A DNA stretch of 64,000 nucleotides from Neocallimastix lanati (nom. inval.) (GCA_016946835.1 JACVTC010000048.1:190001-254000), one strand, 5' to 3'. Numbered from the stretch's first letter, positions 46,900-59,800 are shown. A program made the numbers and translations. The notes: generated by a model from the sequence alone, not told the origin.

Positions 46900-46928
46900 C
46901 TCTTGAATTCTCTTTGAGAAATCAAGAG
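46900..46928 (+). promoter_or_regulatory. Conserved hairpin just downstream of the LTR TATA box
   Basis: CTCTTGA pairs with TCAAGAG; after one A-A mismatch TTCTC pairs with GAGAA around a TTT loop. Counterparts lie at 48307-48335 and 49949-49977 in the other two copies, where the outer 7-bp stem is unchanged while the inner bases differ. By position it should be at the very 5' end of the element transcript. Confidence 0.75.
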
Positions 46929-47227
46929 TTATTATTATAACAATTATAATATGGTAATAACATTAATAAATATTTTATATTTCTATTTTAATAATGTAAG
47001 TTTTAATAAAACAAATTTAAAAATAAAATTAAAATATTCTTTTCTCTTTGACAATTCTGTGTTATTAGTTTATTATAATTAGTTATAATAAACTCTTTCT
47101 TATAAAAGATAAGTATATTTATCTTTTTTGCTTTCTCAATTTAATAATAATTATTATTTAGTTATTATTAAGTTGTAGTTAATAATTTAATTATAATTAA
47201 TTTTATAATTAAATTATTACAAAATTT

Positions 47228-48019
47228 TGTTATGGTTCATATAGTTTTAGTAATATAATAATAATTAACACAAATAATAAAATTACAATAAAAAAATAAC
47301 TTGTTTTAAAATCAATATTTATTTATTTAAATTTGTAAAAGAAAAATAATAATATAATTATTTTATTTAATAAAAGTAAGTTATTGATTATATTTTATTT
47401 CACTAAAAATTACATGTATTTATATTTTTTTATCAAATTAAAATTTGTAAAGCTTAACTATTTCTTAATAAACTAATTACTAATTATTTTAATAAATGAA
47501 ACATTTAAATTGAAATTGAATTATTATTTTAGTTAATAATATTATTGTTATAAATATTAGTTTTATATTATTGAATTATTAATTATTTAATAATAGTTTA
47601 ATATTAATATATATAAAATAAAAATAAAGAGATTATACAAAATATTTTAATTGTGGTTTAGTTAAATTCAGTAATTAAAAATAAATTTAAATTGATAACG
47701 AAAATTTTAATAACTAATTAAATAGATTTGATTATTTTCAATATAACATATTACAAAAGAAATATAATATTAATATATTAAGTGGGCAAGGACAAAATTC
47801 TTGGCTAAAGATTTTTAATACTTTATAATGGAATCGGATCGATAATTCAAAAAGGAATTATAAGTTAATTAGTGATTTATTAACTTAAGATTTCTATTTA
47901 GTAATATTTGAAGAATATTGGATATTGGAAAGTTCCAATTATATAGAATAGAATAATCTATAAGGTTAGAATAATTTATATTATTCTAGCACAATTAGTA
48001 TTATTTGTTCATTCTGTAT
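47228..48019 (-). mobile_element. LTR-like unit U, copy 1
   Basis: A roughly 0.8-kb unit beginning TGTTATGGTTCATATAG and ending GTTCATTCTGTATTA. It reads closely parallel to 50526-52053 throughout. Its ends resemble those of the LTR at 52609-53446 (TGTTATGGTTC...GTTCGTTCTTTACCA), so it is probably an LTR of the outer element's family or a sister family. The interior cannot be aligned to that LTR by eye. Confidence 0.55.
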
Positions 48020-48024
48020 TAAAT

Positions 48025-49670
48025 TGTAATAATTTAATTAAAAAATTATAATTAAATTATTAATCATTAATATTAGCTCTAACTACTAATATTAAAGGTT
48101 TAGAAAAGAATCATACTTACCTATGGTTCTTTCTAATTTTCGAGTTTATTATAACGAATTATAATAGACGAAACACTAAAATTGATAAAGAAAAGTTTTA
48201 ATTATAAAATCTGTTTTATTAAAATAATTTGTTTTATTATTTATTAGAAATTTTAAATGTTAAAATTGTTGTTATTATTATTATATTATAATTGTTATAA
48301 TAATAACTCTTGATTTCTCAAAGAGAACTCAAGAGCCTTATTTATACTTTTTTGTCAAAATAAAGTTAAAATCAAAAGGGGTTCTAATCTTAACAAATCT
48401 CTTATCTAGGAAAAGACTAGAAGAAAAACCTAGATAAGTTTTTTGATCGATATTCTATCCATATCGATCATCGCGTTAATTAAGTAAAACCGATTACTTT
48501 TAAGAAGTAATTGGAAAAACCTTAATTAACCGATTACTTAATCTAATATAATGATCGAAAGTAAAAGAATAAAATAATGAAAATTATTTCGATCATAAAA
48601 TTTAAAATTTAATTTATTTAGTTCTATTTTATAGAACTTTACATAAAAAATATAAAACAATACATTAATAATAAAATACATGATTAATACAATACGGAAT
48701 ACATGATAAAATACAGAATAGTGTTTTAATTTATGATTTAATAAGTGAAAGAAAACTAAAACTAATAAATTTAATAATTAAGTGAATAATTAAATAAATT
48801 TAATATTATTTTAAATGTATAAAAATTATTTGATTAAATAAATTTTTAATATTAAACTAAATAAAATTTTAATATATAATTAAATAAATTATTAATTATA
48901 ATTAGGTGTATAAATGAAATATGAGTTAAATAAAAGTTATATTAATTATAACCTAACTATGTTAAAGTTTTTAGATAATTTGGTCTTAACGATTAGGTCA
49001 AGATGCCAAATTATAGTAATTAATTAATAATTTAATTATACTCTTATTTAAAACATATTATTATTAGTGAATTTTATAAATAAGTATTTTATTTAAAATA
49101 TAAGTTTTATTCAATATTAATAATATTTTATTATTTTATTACATTATTATTTTATATAATTATTACTATAATTTAAATTACAATAATCCTACAAAGGATT
49201 AATCAAAAGATTTAAACATGTATTTATATAAAATAATTAATTATTAAAATATTAATTATTAATATGGATATGTAATAGTATTAATATAAGTTTGATATTG
49301 ATAATATAAAGTAAGATAATAATATAAATATTTAATATAAATAAAATATAAGAATATAATATTAGCTAAATATTATATTTTATAATTAAAATATAATATG
49401 TAGAAATTAATTTAATGACAATCACGTGTTTATATTATTTAATATATATTAATTTCAATATGTTAATAATATTTAGTAATTAGTTGGCCTAGACTATTTC
49501 CTAAATATTTTAATAATATTATTATTTTATTATTAATTATTAATATTGAAATTCAAATAACTGAATTATTGAAATTGAAATTGAAATTGAATTAAATGTA
49601 AATTCAGTTATTATCTTAACAAACTAAGAAAATATAATTATTTTGTTAAAAATAATTATAGATTCTTACA
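48025..49670 (-). mobile_element. LTR, family X copy 2, itself hit by a solo LTR
   Basis: TGTAATAATT...GATTCTTACA flanked by TAAAT (48020-48024, 49671-49675). Without the inserted LTR at 48960-49621 and one copy of its target duplication, it is about 980 bases and parallels the copy at 46262-47221 in inverse orientation. Confidence 0.85.
48960..49621. mobile_element. Solo LTR, family Y (662 bp)
   Basis: TGTTAAAGTT...TTATCTTAACA with target duplication AACTA at 48955-48959 and 49622-49626. The unoccupied site can be read in inverse in the copy at 46262-47221 (TTCTTAGTTAAGTTAT, near 46307). Contains CACGTG near 49426 and GGCCTAGACTATTTCC near 49485. Related to the LTR at 51266. Confidence 0.9.
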
Positions 49671-49675
49671 TAAAT

Positions 49676-50519
49676 TGTAAAGAATTAATTAAAAATATTT
49701 AATTATATTAATAATTAATTCTTTCTACAATTAATAATAAAAAATATTATTAATTGAGATAAAATTAAAAAATATAATATAAAAATTGAAAACGAAAATT
49801 TAAAAACTTAGAGTTTATTATAAGATTATAATAAACAACACTAAAAATAGGTTAAGAGAATTTTAGAAATTATTTTATTATAAAAAATTTTTATTAAAAG
49901 TAATTTTAAGATATTTGTGTTAATTATTATAATTTCTTATAATAATAACTCTTGATTATTTTTAGAAGAATCAAGAGTCCTATTTATATTAATTTGATTT
50001 CTAATCTTGAAAAATTATCTCTATCTAGAAAAAGATTAGAAGAAAAAACTAGATAGATCTCGATTGGTGTTTAATTACATCAATCTTTAGTTAATAAGAA
50101 AACCCGAATAAGGGAGAAAACTTATTAACTAATTATATATTAATTTTATTAATATTTAATCACAAGTATAATTAAATAATTAATTATTTTAATTTTCTTA
50201 ATTAAAAGTCCAAGAAATAATATAATTTAATTATTTCTTGATTAAATGAAATTATCATTTTAATAAAATTTAATTTTTCTTAATTAAATAGAATTTATCA
50301 TTATTTTAATGCAATAATACATTATTATAATTTAATATATTAATTATTGATAATTTAATTTAATGTAAATAAATTTTAAAACAATAATATTAATTAATAA
50401 TTACTATGTGACATAATTAATAAAATTATTCATAAAATTTTATAAAATAATAAACTTTAAATATTAATTTTTTAATAAAGAATAATAATTATTTTGAAAA
50501 ATAATTATAATTCTTTACA
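49676..50519 (-). mobile_element. LTR, family X copy 3 (844 bp)
   Basis: TGTAAAGAATT...AATTCTTTACA flanked by TAAAT (49671-49675, 50520-50524). It sits directly after copy 2 in the same orientation, with only TAAAT between them. More diverged than copies 1 and 2, but keeps the outer stem of the hairpin and the ACTCTTGATT context. Confidence 0.85.
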
Positions 50520-50525
50520 TAAATT

Positions 50526-52053
50526 TGGTATGGTTCATATAGTTTTACGAATATAATAATAATTAACACAAATAATAAAATTACAATAAAAATAATTTTG
50601 TTTTAAAATCAATGTTTATTTATTTAAATTTATAAAAGAAAAATAATAATATAATTATTTATTTAATAAAAAGAAAATTATTGATTATGTTTTATTTCAC
50701 TAAAAATTACATGTATTAATATTTTTTTATCAAGTTAAAATTTGTAAAGCTTAATTATTTTTTTAATAAACTAATTACTAATTATTTTTATAAATAAAAC
50801 ATTTAAATTGAAATTGAATTATTATTTTAGTTAATAATATTATTGTTATAAATAGTAGTTATATATTATTGAATTATTAATTATTTAATAATAGTTTAAT
50901 ACTAATATATATAAAATAAAAATAAAGAGATTATACAGAATATTTTATTGTGGTTTAGTTAAATTTAGTAATTAAAAATAAATTTAAATTGATAACAAAA
51001 ATTTTAATAACTAATTAAATAGATTTGATTATTTTCAATATAACATAATACAAAAGAAATATAATATTAATATATTAAGTGGGCAAGGACAATATTCTTG
51101 GCTAAATATTTTTAATACATTATAATGGAATCGGATCGATAATTCAAAAAGGAATTATAAGTTAATTAGTGATTTATTAACTTAAGATTTCTATTTAGTA
51201 ATATTTGAAGAATATTGGAAAGTTCCAATTATATAGAATAGAATAATCTATAAGGTTAGAATAATTGTTAAAAAGTAGACAGATTGAATTTAACGAGGAA
51301 TCAGGTTGATATATCTATATAATATAACTATATAGATATAAGTAAATTACTAAAATAAAAGAGTTATAAAGTTAAATTTGTTAATTTAACACTTAATTAA
51401 AACTAATAATTGGTTTGATATGATAAAAAAAATTTTTATTTATTAATAAAACTATATAGTTATATTATAATAGGTTAACTATAACCTTACAAAGAACAAA
51501 AAGATAAATTTGAATTTTCTTTTTATACTTTGTAGGTTTGAGAATATTGATAATAAAAATATAAAGTTGATAATAATAATATTTAGTATAAGAATATGTT
51601 TAATATAAATAAATTATATTTTTTAATCTAATATATTAGCTAATATATTTAATATAATATTAAATTTAAATATTTAATATAGTAATTAATAATTAATAAT
51701 TAATTAAATCAATATAACATAAATTAATACATTAACATTAATTTATGAATCAAGGATGACATGACCAAATGATTCATGTTGAATAAATATTTTATTTATT
51801 AATAATATTTAAGTTTAATATGATATCATTAGAATCAGTAGGCCTAAGCTGGTCCTAAGATGATCAAATAACTTATAATATTATAAAATAAATAAAATTT
51901 AAAGAATAATTAATGAATTATAAATTTTTATTAATTATTTTGTTTTTAATAATTTAATTGAAATTAATTGAAATTGAAATTTAATTCAGTTGTAATTTCA
52001 ACAATAATTTATATTATTCTAGCACAATTAGTATTATTTGTTCATTCTGTATT
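50526..52053 (-). mobile_element. LTR-like unit U, copy 2, with a solo LTR inside
   Basis: Starts TGGTATGGTTCATATAG and ends GTTCATTCTGTATT; about 790 bases when the LTR at 51266-52003 and one target copy are left out. AAATT lies on both sides (50521-50525, 52054-52058). High similarity to 47228-48019, including GTGGGCAAGGACAA and GGAATCGGATCGATAATTCA. Confidence 0.6.
51266..52003. mobile_element. Solo LTR, family Y (738 bp)
   Basis: TGTTAAAAAG...TAATTTCAACA with target duplication ATAAT at 51261-51265 and 52004-52008. The empty site is present in unit U copy 1 (GGTTAGAATAATTTATATTA, near 47974). Contains AACCTTACAAAGAACA...TATACTTTGTAGGTT and GGCCTAAGCTGGTCC. Confidence 0.92.
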
Positions 52054-52058
52054 AAATT

Positions 52059-52608
52059 TGATACGTTATTTTTATAAGTATCAATGTTTTTGTGGTTAGC
52101 AAGATTGTATTAAATAAAAATATATTCTAATATAAAAATATATAATTACAATACACGTTAATATTAAAACAAAATATAAAAAAAATTATAGTTTTGTCGT
52201 TTTATTTATTTATTTAAATTATTTATGTCGTAATACAAATTTTATAATAAAATGTTATTAAAGATCTTATTAATTATTTATTTCTAACTAACTTATTACT
52301 ATTAAAATTTTTGATAAATAAATATATTCCCCAAATATATTTATTTTAACCAATTTTATCTCTATTTTTTTTCCAAATAAAAAAACCTCCTTTTTTTTAA
52401 AGAATTATAATAATTTTTCTTTTATATTTCTAATTTCTAATTTACTATAAATTAAATCCTATTGGCTATTAACTAATTAAATAAATTTAATAATTTTTAT
52501 ATTACTATTTATTATTATAATATACATATATAATTTAACTAATTATTTATTATATTTAATTTTATTTCTTGATAATATTCTCTTTTTATTTAAATACTGC
52601 ATCAAATT
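52059..52608. other. Unexplained 550-bp segment between two LTRs
   Basis: Starts TTTGATACG and ends GCATCAAATT, so its edges are short inverted repeats (AAATTTGATAC against AAATTTGATGC). No coding frame. It could be a small non-autonomous element or a strongly diverged LTR piece. Confidence 0.35.
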
Positions 52609-53446
52609 TGTTATGGTTCGGGTTTTATTAGAATTTTTATTTAATTATTTATTTTTAATATTTTTCTGTCTACATTTTAATTATTGAAAAACTTCACTTA
52701 TTTATACTTTTTGAAAAAAAATAAATATGTAAAGCCTTTCTACATTTTATTATCATATTTAAAAAAAAAATATTTACTATTACTAATTACTTAAAATTTT
52801 ATATTAATTTAAATTAACTAATTCATAAGTATTTTTATTCTAATAAATTTTGGTTACATAATTTTATATTATTTTTCATATACTAAAACTAAATTATTTA
52901 ATATATACGAAAAGTAACAAACAAAATTTTAAAAGATTTTACAGAAAAATAAAGTTATTTTAATCAAGAATGTTAATATAATATTCTTATGTTTATATAA
53001 AATAAATTTAAAAACTATAATATATTTAATATTAATTATTAATCAATTAAGATTTGATTTTATTTGTGGGGAATAAAAATATAAAATAATCAATTTAAAA
53101 ATAAAATAAAATACTAAAAAGAATACAAGTTTAATATTGATACAATATAATAATAATATAATAATATATTTGAAAATAAAAATAAAATATTAATATTGAT
53201 AATAAACACTTTAATAAAATAATAAAATTTAAGGTTAAATTATAGATATTGATATTAATAATAAAAATATAAAATTATTGATAATATTTTAGAAACTTTT
53301 AATAAAAATATAAAAAAAAAATATATTTAGAAAATATTTTAGTATAGAAAATATAGTAAAGTAATATTAAGTAAAGAATAATATAATGGATTCTAAAGTA
53401 AGTTGAAATTCTAATTAATAATCCATTATATGTTCGTTCTTTACCA
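52609..53446 (-). repeat. 3' LTR of the outer Ty3/gypsy element
   Basis: On the minus strand it runs TGGTAAAGAACGAAC...GAACCATAACA; the right edge is fixed by the adjacent purine tract. The left edge is inferred from the CA end and similarity to the units at 47228 and 50526. AAATT precedes the left edge; the partner duplication is outside the window. Confidence 0.6.
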
Positions 53447-53469
53447 AGATACCCCCACTAAGACTCAAG

Positions 53470-55225
53470 CTAATCTATAGATGAGTTATACTTTACTATA
53501 TTTTTCAAATGGACATTACCATTCATTTGAATCATAGTATTTGGGTCCGCAAGTGTTACGGTATTAAATTGTTTTTTTATTACTTTTAAAGGACCGACAA
53601 AATAAGGTTCTAATTTAGAACGACTAAAATTTCGAACAAGAACTAAATCACCGATTCTTATGTTTTTGGAATTTTTCATGCTATTTTTTTCTTCCCTTCG
53701 ATTGGCCCAATATTTACTTGCGTTCTTTACATTTTCAGCTGCTTCCATGGTCCACCTATAATGTGAGATAAATTTTTCTAAAAGAATTTCATCTGAAGAT
53801 TTATTCACTCCTTGTGTAGGTCTAGCAGCAATGTCGAAAGGCTGTTGATCCTCACGACCATAAACTAATTCGAAGCTAGAATGTTTGGTTACAGAATTCT
53901 TTGTAGTTCTAAGGGCCCACAAGGCTGAAGGTAATACCTCATCCCAGTCTTTATTTTCTTCACCAGGTAATCTCAATAATTTACCAATTTCTTTATTCCT
54001 ATTTTCAACCAATCCATTACTTTCTGGGTGATAGGTAGTGGTAAATTTTACGTAAACATCATATAAGTCCAGGAATATTTTAGTCATATCCGATGTGAAT
54101 TGAACGCCATTATCCGTTGTAATGACTTGAGGAACTCCATGTCTAGCGAAAACATTTATTAAAAACTTAATGATGTCCTTAGATGTAATATTTTCAGTAG
54201 GTTCAGCCTCCACCCACTTTGTGAAATAATCCACCGCAACAATGATATATTGGTTTTTATTACCAGTCTTTATTAAGGGACCAATAATATCAAGTCCAAG
54301 ATGAGTAAAAGGGCCTTCAACTTCTGTTGGAATGTTTTCGGTTGGTTCTGGATATGGCTGAGGGCGATTTAACTGACATTTTTCGCATTTTGAAATTATC
54401 CGTTTTATATCGTTGACCATATCATTCCAGTAGTAACTTTTTCTAAGTCTTTGATATGTTTTATAATAACCTTCATGGCCAACATGATGTGCTTCGATAA
54501 TTAATTTTAGTTTTTCATTTGTTTCGGTAACAAGTTTTCTATAATTATTTCCATCTATAAAATAATCTATACCATCAATCTTTGTAAATTTTTCTTCAAT
54601 AAATTCTTTAATTACTTTAGAAAGTGAATCATTTTCATCATCTTTATTCGTTTTTATAGCTAATACCTTTTGTTCTTTATCGTTCTTCATTCTAGATAAA
54701 GCGTCGGCTACTACATTCTTTTTACCTTGCTCATAGCGAATATCCACTTTTAGCATACTTGCAGTCAAACACCATCTTGTTTGTCGTGCATTATTCGGTT
54801 CCTTATTATTAAATAAACCTAGTAGAGGTTTGTGATCTGTAAAAACTATGGTTCTAAAGGGGCTTCCCATAATATAAGGTTTTAATTTAGTAATACAATA
54901 ATATAAAGCCGTTCCTTCCAAATCGGTTATTCCATAATTCTTTTCTGCTTTGGTTAAGCTACGGCTAATGAAATGAATCGGGTGTTCTATTTCCGTTTCG
55001 TCTTTCTGCAATAAAACTCCACCAATACCTTCATATGATGCATCTGTTCGAATAATGAATTCTTTGGAAAAATCAGGATATTTTAAAATAGGAGCATTAA
55101 TTAATTTTTCTTTTAATTTGGTAAAACTTTGTTTTTGTTCATTATTCCATTTATATTTTACGCCTTTTCTTAATAGCTTACAAAGAGGAGCTGAGGTTTG
55201 AGCATATTCATTTATAAAGTTCCTA
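53470..55225 (-). pseudogene. RNase H and integrase part of the outer Ty3/gypsy element
   Basis: Shows RNase H motifs (FTDHKPLLGLF, VVADALSRM), the integrase zinc finger (HHVGHEGYY...CEKCQLNRP) and the catalytic core with GLDIIG, TTDNGVQFTS and HPESNGLVENRNKE carrying the D-D-E residues. The C-terminal GPL/F-like region (KLEPYFVGPLKVI) ends without a chromodomain. The upstream end is the chromovirus insertion point. Confidence 0.9.
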
Positions 55226-55230
55226 TAATA

Positions 55231-56007
55231 TGTAAAGATATTATTAATATCTTTAAATAATTTTAATTAAATTTAATCATAAATTTAAGTAAAATTAAAA
55301 TAAATTTATTTGAAATCACGTGTATAAAATTATTGAAAATATTTTTAACATAATTTCGATTTTTTTCCCAATCATACTAATAAATTAAAAATTTCTCTTG
55401 TGAAACTAGTATTTGAAAATCATTTCTTTTTATGTAATTTAATTTAAATAATAAGAGTTAAGGTTTTTCACAAGATAAATTAACAACATGAAACTATGCA
55501 ATTAGTCATGTTGAAACTTACGGCATTTTATGCTAAATTTATATTAAATAATTATGACAACTTTTATATTATTTTTAAATAGAAAATATATAATAAATTT
55601 ACTAATAATATTTAAATAATAAATAAATAATAAATGAACTCAATTAGAATTGATTATATTTATTTTAGTTATTAATTATAATTCTCTTTATTTAGTAATA
55701 GTTAATTATTTATTATTAGTTTAGGTTAGTACTGTTTTAAATAAATAGCTAGATAATATAATTCAATAGGAATTATATATTATAAATGCAATAAGATAAA
55801 AATATAAATAGTTATCAAATTTCATGTATTTTAATCGATGTAATTGTTATTAACGATTTCTTGTTAATAACACTTTAAAATAAATAAAGATTTTAATATT
55901 TAAAAAATTAATAAAACTTGTTCTTTAAAACTATTATTTTGTGTTTTAGTGTTATTATTGAAGTGTTGATTTATAATCTATTTTTTTACCAAAACTTTAT
56001 AATAACA
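55231..56007 (+). repeat. Chromovirus 5' LTR
   Basis: TGTAAAGATATT...CTTTATAATAACA. The right edge is set by the CA end and by comparison with the related solo LTR at 44722 (ending TTTTACA in the same sense). Carries CACGTGTATAAAATT near 55318, an E-box next to a TATA-like word. Confidence 0.8.
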
Positions 56008-56215
56008 ATTACCTTTTAAACAAACAAAAATACGTTATAAATCAATAAAAAATATTTAAAACACGTGACTCTTTTGTGGCTTATTTGTGGCTTGAATCAA
56101 GATATTTTTACCAGATATTTTTACCAAGGATTTTTAGAAGCTACCCACTTTTGACACTACCGACTTTGGAATACTCACAATTTTAGATTATTGCTACCAG
56201 CTTTAGGATATCGCT

Positions 56216-56503
56216 ACCAGTTTAAGGAAATATTCAACTCGATTCAGGCTATTCTACTAGTTTAAGGAAATATTCTACTCGATTCAGGCTAATTCTACCA
56301 GTTTAAGGAAATATTCTACTCGATTTAGGCTAATTCTACCAGTTTAAGGAAATATTCAACTCGATTCAGGCTATTCTACCAGTTTAAGGAAATATTCTAC
56401 TCGATTTAGGCTAATTCTACCAGTTTAAGGAAATATTCAACTCGATTCAGGCTATTCTACCAGTTTAAGGAAATATTCTACTCGATTCAGGCTAATTCTA
56501 CCA

Positions 56504-56556
<53 letters not shown>
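56216..56556 (+). repeat. Minisatellite and A run in the chromovirus leader
   Basis: Seven copies of a 40/41-base unit (TTTAAGGAAATATTC...CTCGATTCAGGCT...TCTACCAG) start at 56221, 56261, 56302, 56343, 56383, 56424 and 56464. Unit length alternates with GGCTATTC or GGCTAATTC. A partial copy runs into 49 A residues (56508-56556). It lies between the LTR and gag. Confidence 0.95.
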
Positions 56557-56558
<2 letters not shown>

Positions 56559-56891
56559 TTACCAGACTCATACCATACCATTTATCATATTGGGACACTT
56601 GTGCAAGACTTTTGAATAAAATTACCAGATTACGTGAGAAATCCATAATATTATTTGGAATTAAATTTTAACCAGTAAGATACTATATTATAATATTCAG
56701 TTTACTCGACGGCACCACTACAATTGGAGAGAGCCAGTTCGACTTTACATACAATATTATAATAGAAATATCTTTTTATTAGAACATCTATTTCAAATAT
56801 CATTATTTAAAATATTCAAAAGTAAATAATAAGTTACAAATTGAACGAAGTTGAAGATTTAATTCAAAAATTCGAAAACCTTGATTTAGAA

Positions 56892-59800
56892 ATGAACCAA
56901 GCAAATAATCAAGGCTTCTTAAGAAACACTCAGAAAACAGTAAATGATCCACCACTGTTTTCTGGTATCAAGAGGGAATTCGACGGGTTCCTAACCAGAG
57001 CCGAAATTGCTATGGAATCCAACCCACATGGAATTAATAATGACATCGCAAAAGTCAAATTCATAATTTCTTATTTAATTGGAGAACCTTTAGACTGGGC
57101 TTCGTCTTTGAGACGCAACAATGACGAAATTTTGAATTCCTATGAAAATTTCATTAATGAACTTAGAGCTCGTTATGGTGAAGAAGAAGTTAATACTGTA
57201 ATTGCTAATGGGAAACTTTGTTCAATCCGTCAACATAAGTTTGGCCGCGTTAACGATTACATTAATGAATTCAATAAAGTTGCAAGAAACTCAGACTTCA
57301 ACGAGTCTGCAAAAATATACATGTTTATCAAAGGATTACATTATAAAATGAGAGAACATCTTGCCGTGGTCAATCCGAACCCAAACAATTTAAGAGCTTT
57401 GTTTACTGACGTTATTAGCATTGAGAGTTTAACCAAAAGACACAGTATTAATGAATTTTATTTTCATCAATACAATCACCGAAACAACGCTAGTTCCAGT
57501 ACACAACTCACTAATAATGATCCCATGGAAGTTGACCTCTATCGAATCAAGAGAGGTCAAAGGAATACCAACTATTTCCCATCCAACAAGAAATTGTACC
57601 AGGAGAATGTTAACTCTAAGGAAGAAGAAAGAAGAAAAGGTCTTTGCTACTATTGTAAGCAACCAGGGCATCTTAAATTTAATTGCCCGAACAAGAAGAG
57701 GCCCGCTACAGTTAAAATGATCAACAAGAAAGAAAGAAATGATAATATTGCATCTACTAGCTTAAGAAGAATCAGAAGAATCAACAGCCAAGAAGATATT
57801 TTGAAAGTCAGAAAAATTGTTGAAGAGCAAAACTCACTCTTGACCAAGAAAAGTAACATTATTGATTTTTATATCAAAACAAACGATACAGAAGAAGTAA
57901 AGGCAAGAGTTTTGATTGATTCTGGATCAGATCTTAACTTTATTCACCCAGAATTTGCGAAGGCTTTTGGAATCAAAACCCAACAAATTGAAGAACCATT
58001 CCGTGTTACTGGTCTTGGTTACGGAATATCAACAGTTAAAAAGGAAACGGAGAAGTGCATTTTACGTTTAAAAAATCACTTAGAAATCATTCAATTGTAT
58101 GTACTCAGAATTCCTGATGTTGATATTATTTTAGGTCTACCTTGGATTGAGAAGCATTCGCCTTATAATTACCACGACGCAAAGAAGATCTCCTTTGGCT
58201 CAGGATTTTGCGCTAGACACTGTAATAACGGTAAAAGAAAAAGAAAGAACAAGATCAAGAACAAGAAAAAGAACAAAGGAAAAGAATCTGCTACCGACTT
58301 GGAAGAAAATAAAATTATTGAAGACTCAAGAAAAAGAAAATCTTTCTTTGAATCCGATTCCGAATCTGATTCTGAAGAAGAAATTTCTATTCGTGGCCGC
58401 CGAACTCGTATTAGAACTTGTACTGAATTTATTAATAGTGATAGCGATAGTGATATTAATGATACTTTTATGTTAGATAATTTTAGTGATAGCATTAGTG
58501 ATAGCGATAATTTTAGTGATAGTGATGATATTATTGTTATGAATTGTGATAGTAAAATTAGTAAAAATAGTTTAAAGATCTTAAAGAAAATTTGTGAATC
58601 AAGTAAATGTAAGAAATTAAATGTAATTGAAAAATGTAATAATGAAAATAATAATTTAAATAAAGATGATGAAAAGGTCGAAGTACCTGAAATCTATTTG
58701 ATGTTTAAAGAAGTGTTTAATGTAAATAATTGTAATGTGTTACCTCCGCATCGTAATTATGATTGTGAGATTAAATTAAAAGATAATTGTAGTTTATTTT
58801 ATGGACCGTTGTATCCTTTAACTGAGACGGAGAGAGAAGAATTAAAGAAATATTTAGAAGAAAATTTAAAAAAGGGTTTTATTAGAAAATCTTCTTCTCC
58901 CGCTGGAGCACCTATTTTATTTGTTAGAAAAAAGGATGGTACATATAGATTAGTTATTGATTATAGAAAATTAAATGAAATGACCATCCGTAACTCTTAC
59001 CCTCTTCCTTTAATTAGTGAATTGTTGGATAGAGTTAAAGGTGCTAAATATTTTACTAAGTTAGATTTAAAATCTGCCTATAACTTAGTAAGAATTAAAG
59101 AAGGTGACGAGTACAAAACTGCCTTTCGCACAAGATATGGGCACTTTGAATATCTCGTTATGCCTTTTGGGCTTAAGAATGCCCCTGCTACATTCCAACA
59201 TTTTATAAATGATGTTCTCAGTGATTACTTAGATGATTTTGTAATCTCTTATATTGATGACATTTTAATTTATTCTAATACTTTAGAAGAACATCATGTA
59301 CATGTCAAGAAAGTTTTAAGAAAATTGTTAGAGAATCATTTAGTTGTTAAATTAGAAAAGTGTGAATTTGATGTAACTGAAACTACTTTTCTTGGTTATG
59401 TTTTATCAAGAGATGGAATTGAAATGGATAAAGAAAAAGTTAAAGCAATTTTAGATTGGCCTGTTCCAACAAACGTTAAAGAAATTCAATCGTTTATTGG
59501 ACTTTGTAATTATTACAGAATTTTTATTAAAGACTTTGCGAAAATTGCAAATCCTCTCCACAAATTAACTAGAAAAAATGTTCCTTTTAATTGGAGTTCT
59601 GAACAACAAAAAGCGTTTGATACTTTAAAAGAATTATTTACTACTGCTCCTATTTTGAAACATCCTGATAGCAACAAACAATTCATTGTTGAAACTGATG
59701 CTAGTAATTTTGCTGTTGGTGCAATTCTTTCTCAGGAATTTGATGGGCATTTGCATCCAATTGCTTTTATTTCTACTAGCTTAACTAAATCCCAAAGAAA

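Larger units (their letters stand above)
46262..47221 (+). mobile_element. LTR, family X copy 1 (960 bp), AAATT target duplication
   Basis: TGTAAGAATC...AATTATTACA with AAATT on both sides (46257-46261, 47222-47226). It is the inverse of the copy at 48025-49670 and of the copy at 49676-50519. It contains a TATA box at 46889-46896 followed by a hairpin at 46900-46928, which set its transcription direction as plus. Also noted are paired TCGATC words flanking an AT stretch (near 46638 and 46674) and ATCGAT dyads near 46768-46791. No internal coding region adjoins it, so it is probably a solo LTR. Confidence 0.85.

Noticed and set aside
56216-56507. CRISPR-like array
   Set aside because: The 40/41-base units are contiguous, without unique spacers, and lie in the leader of a retroelement in a eukaryotic genome.
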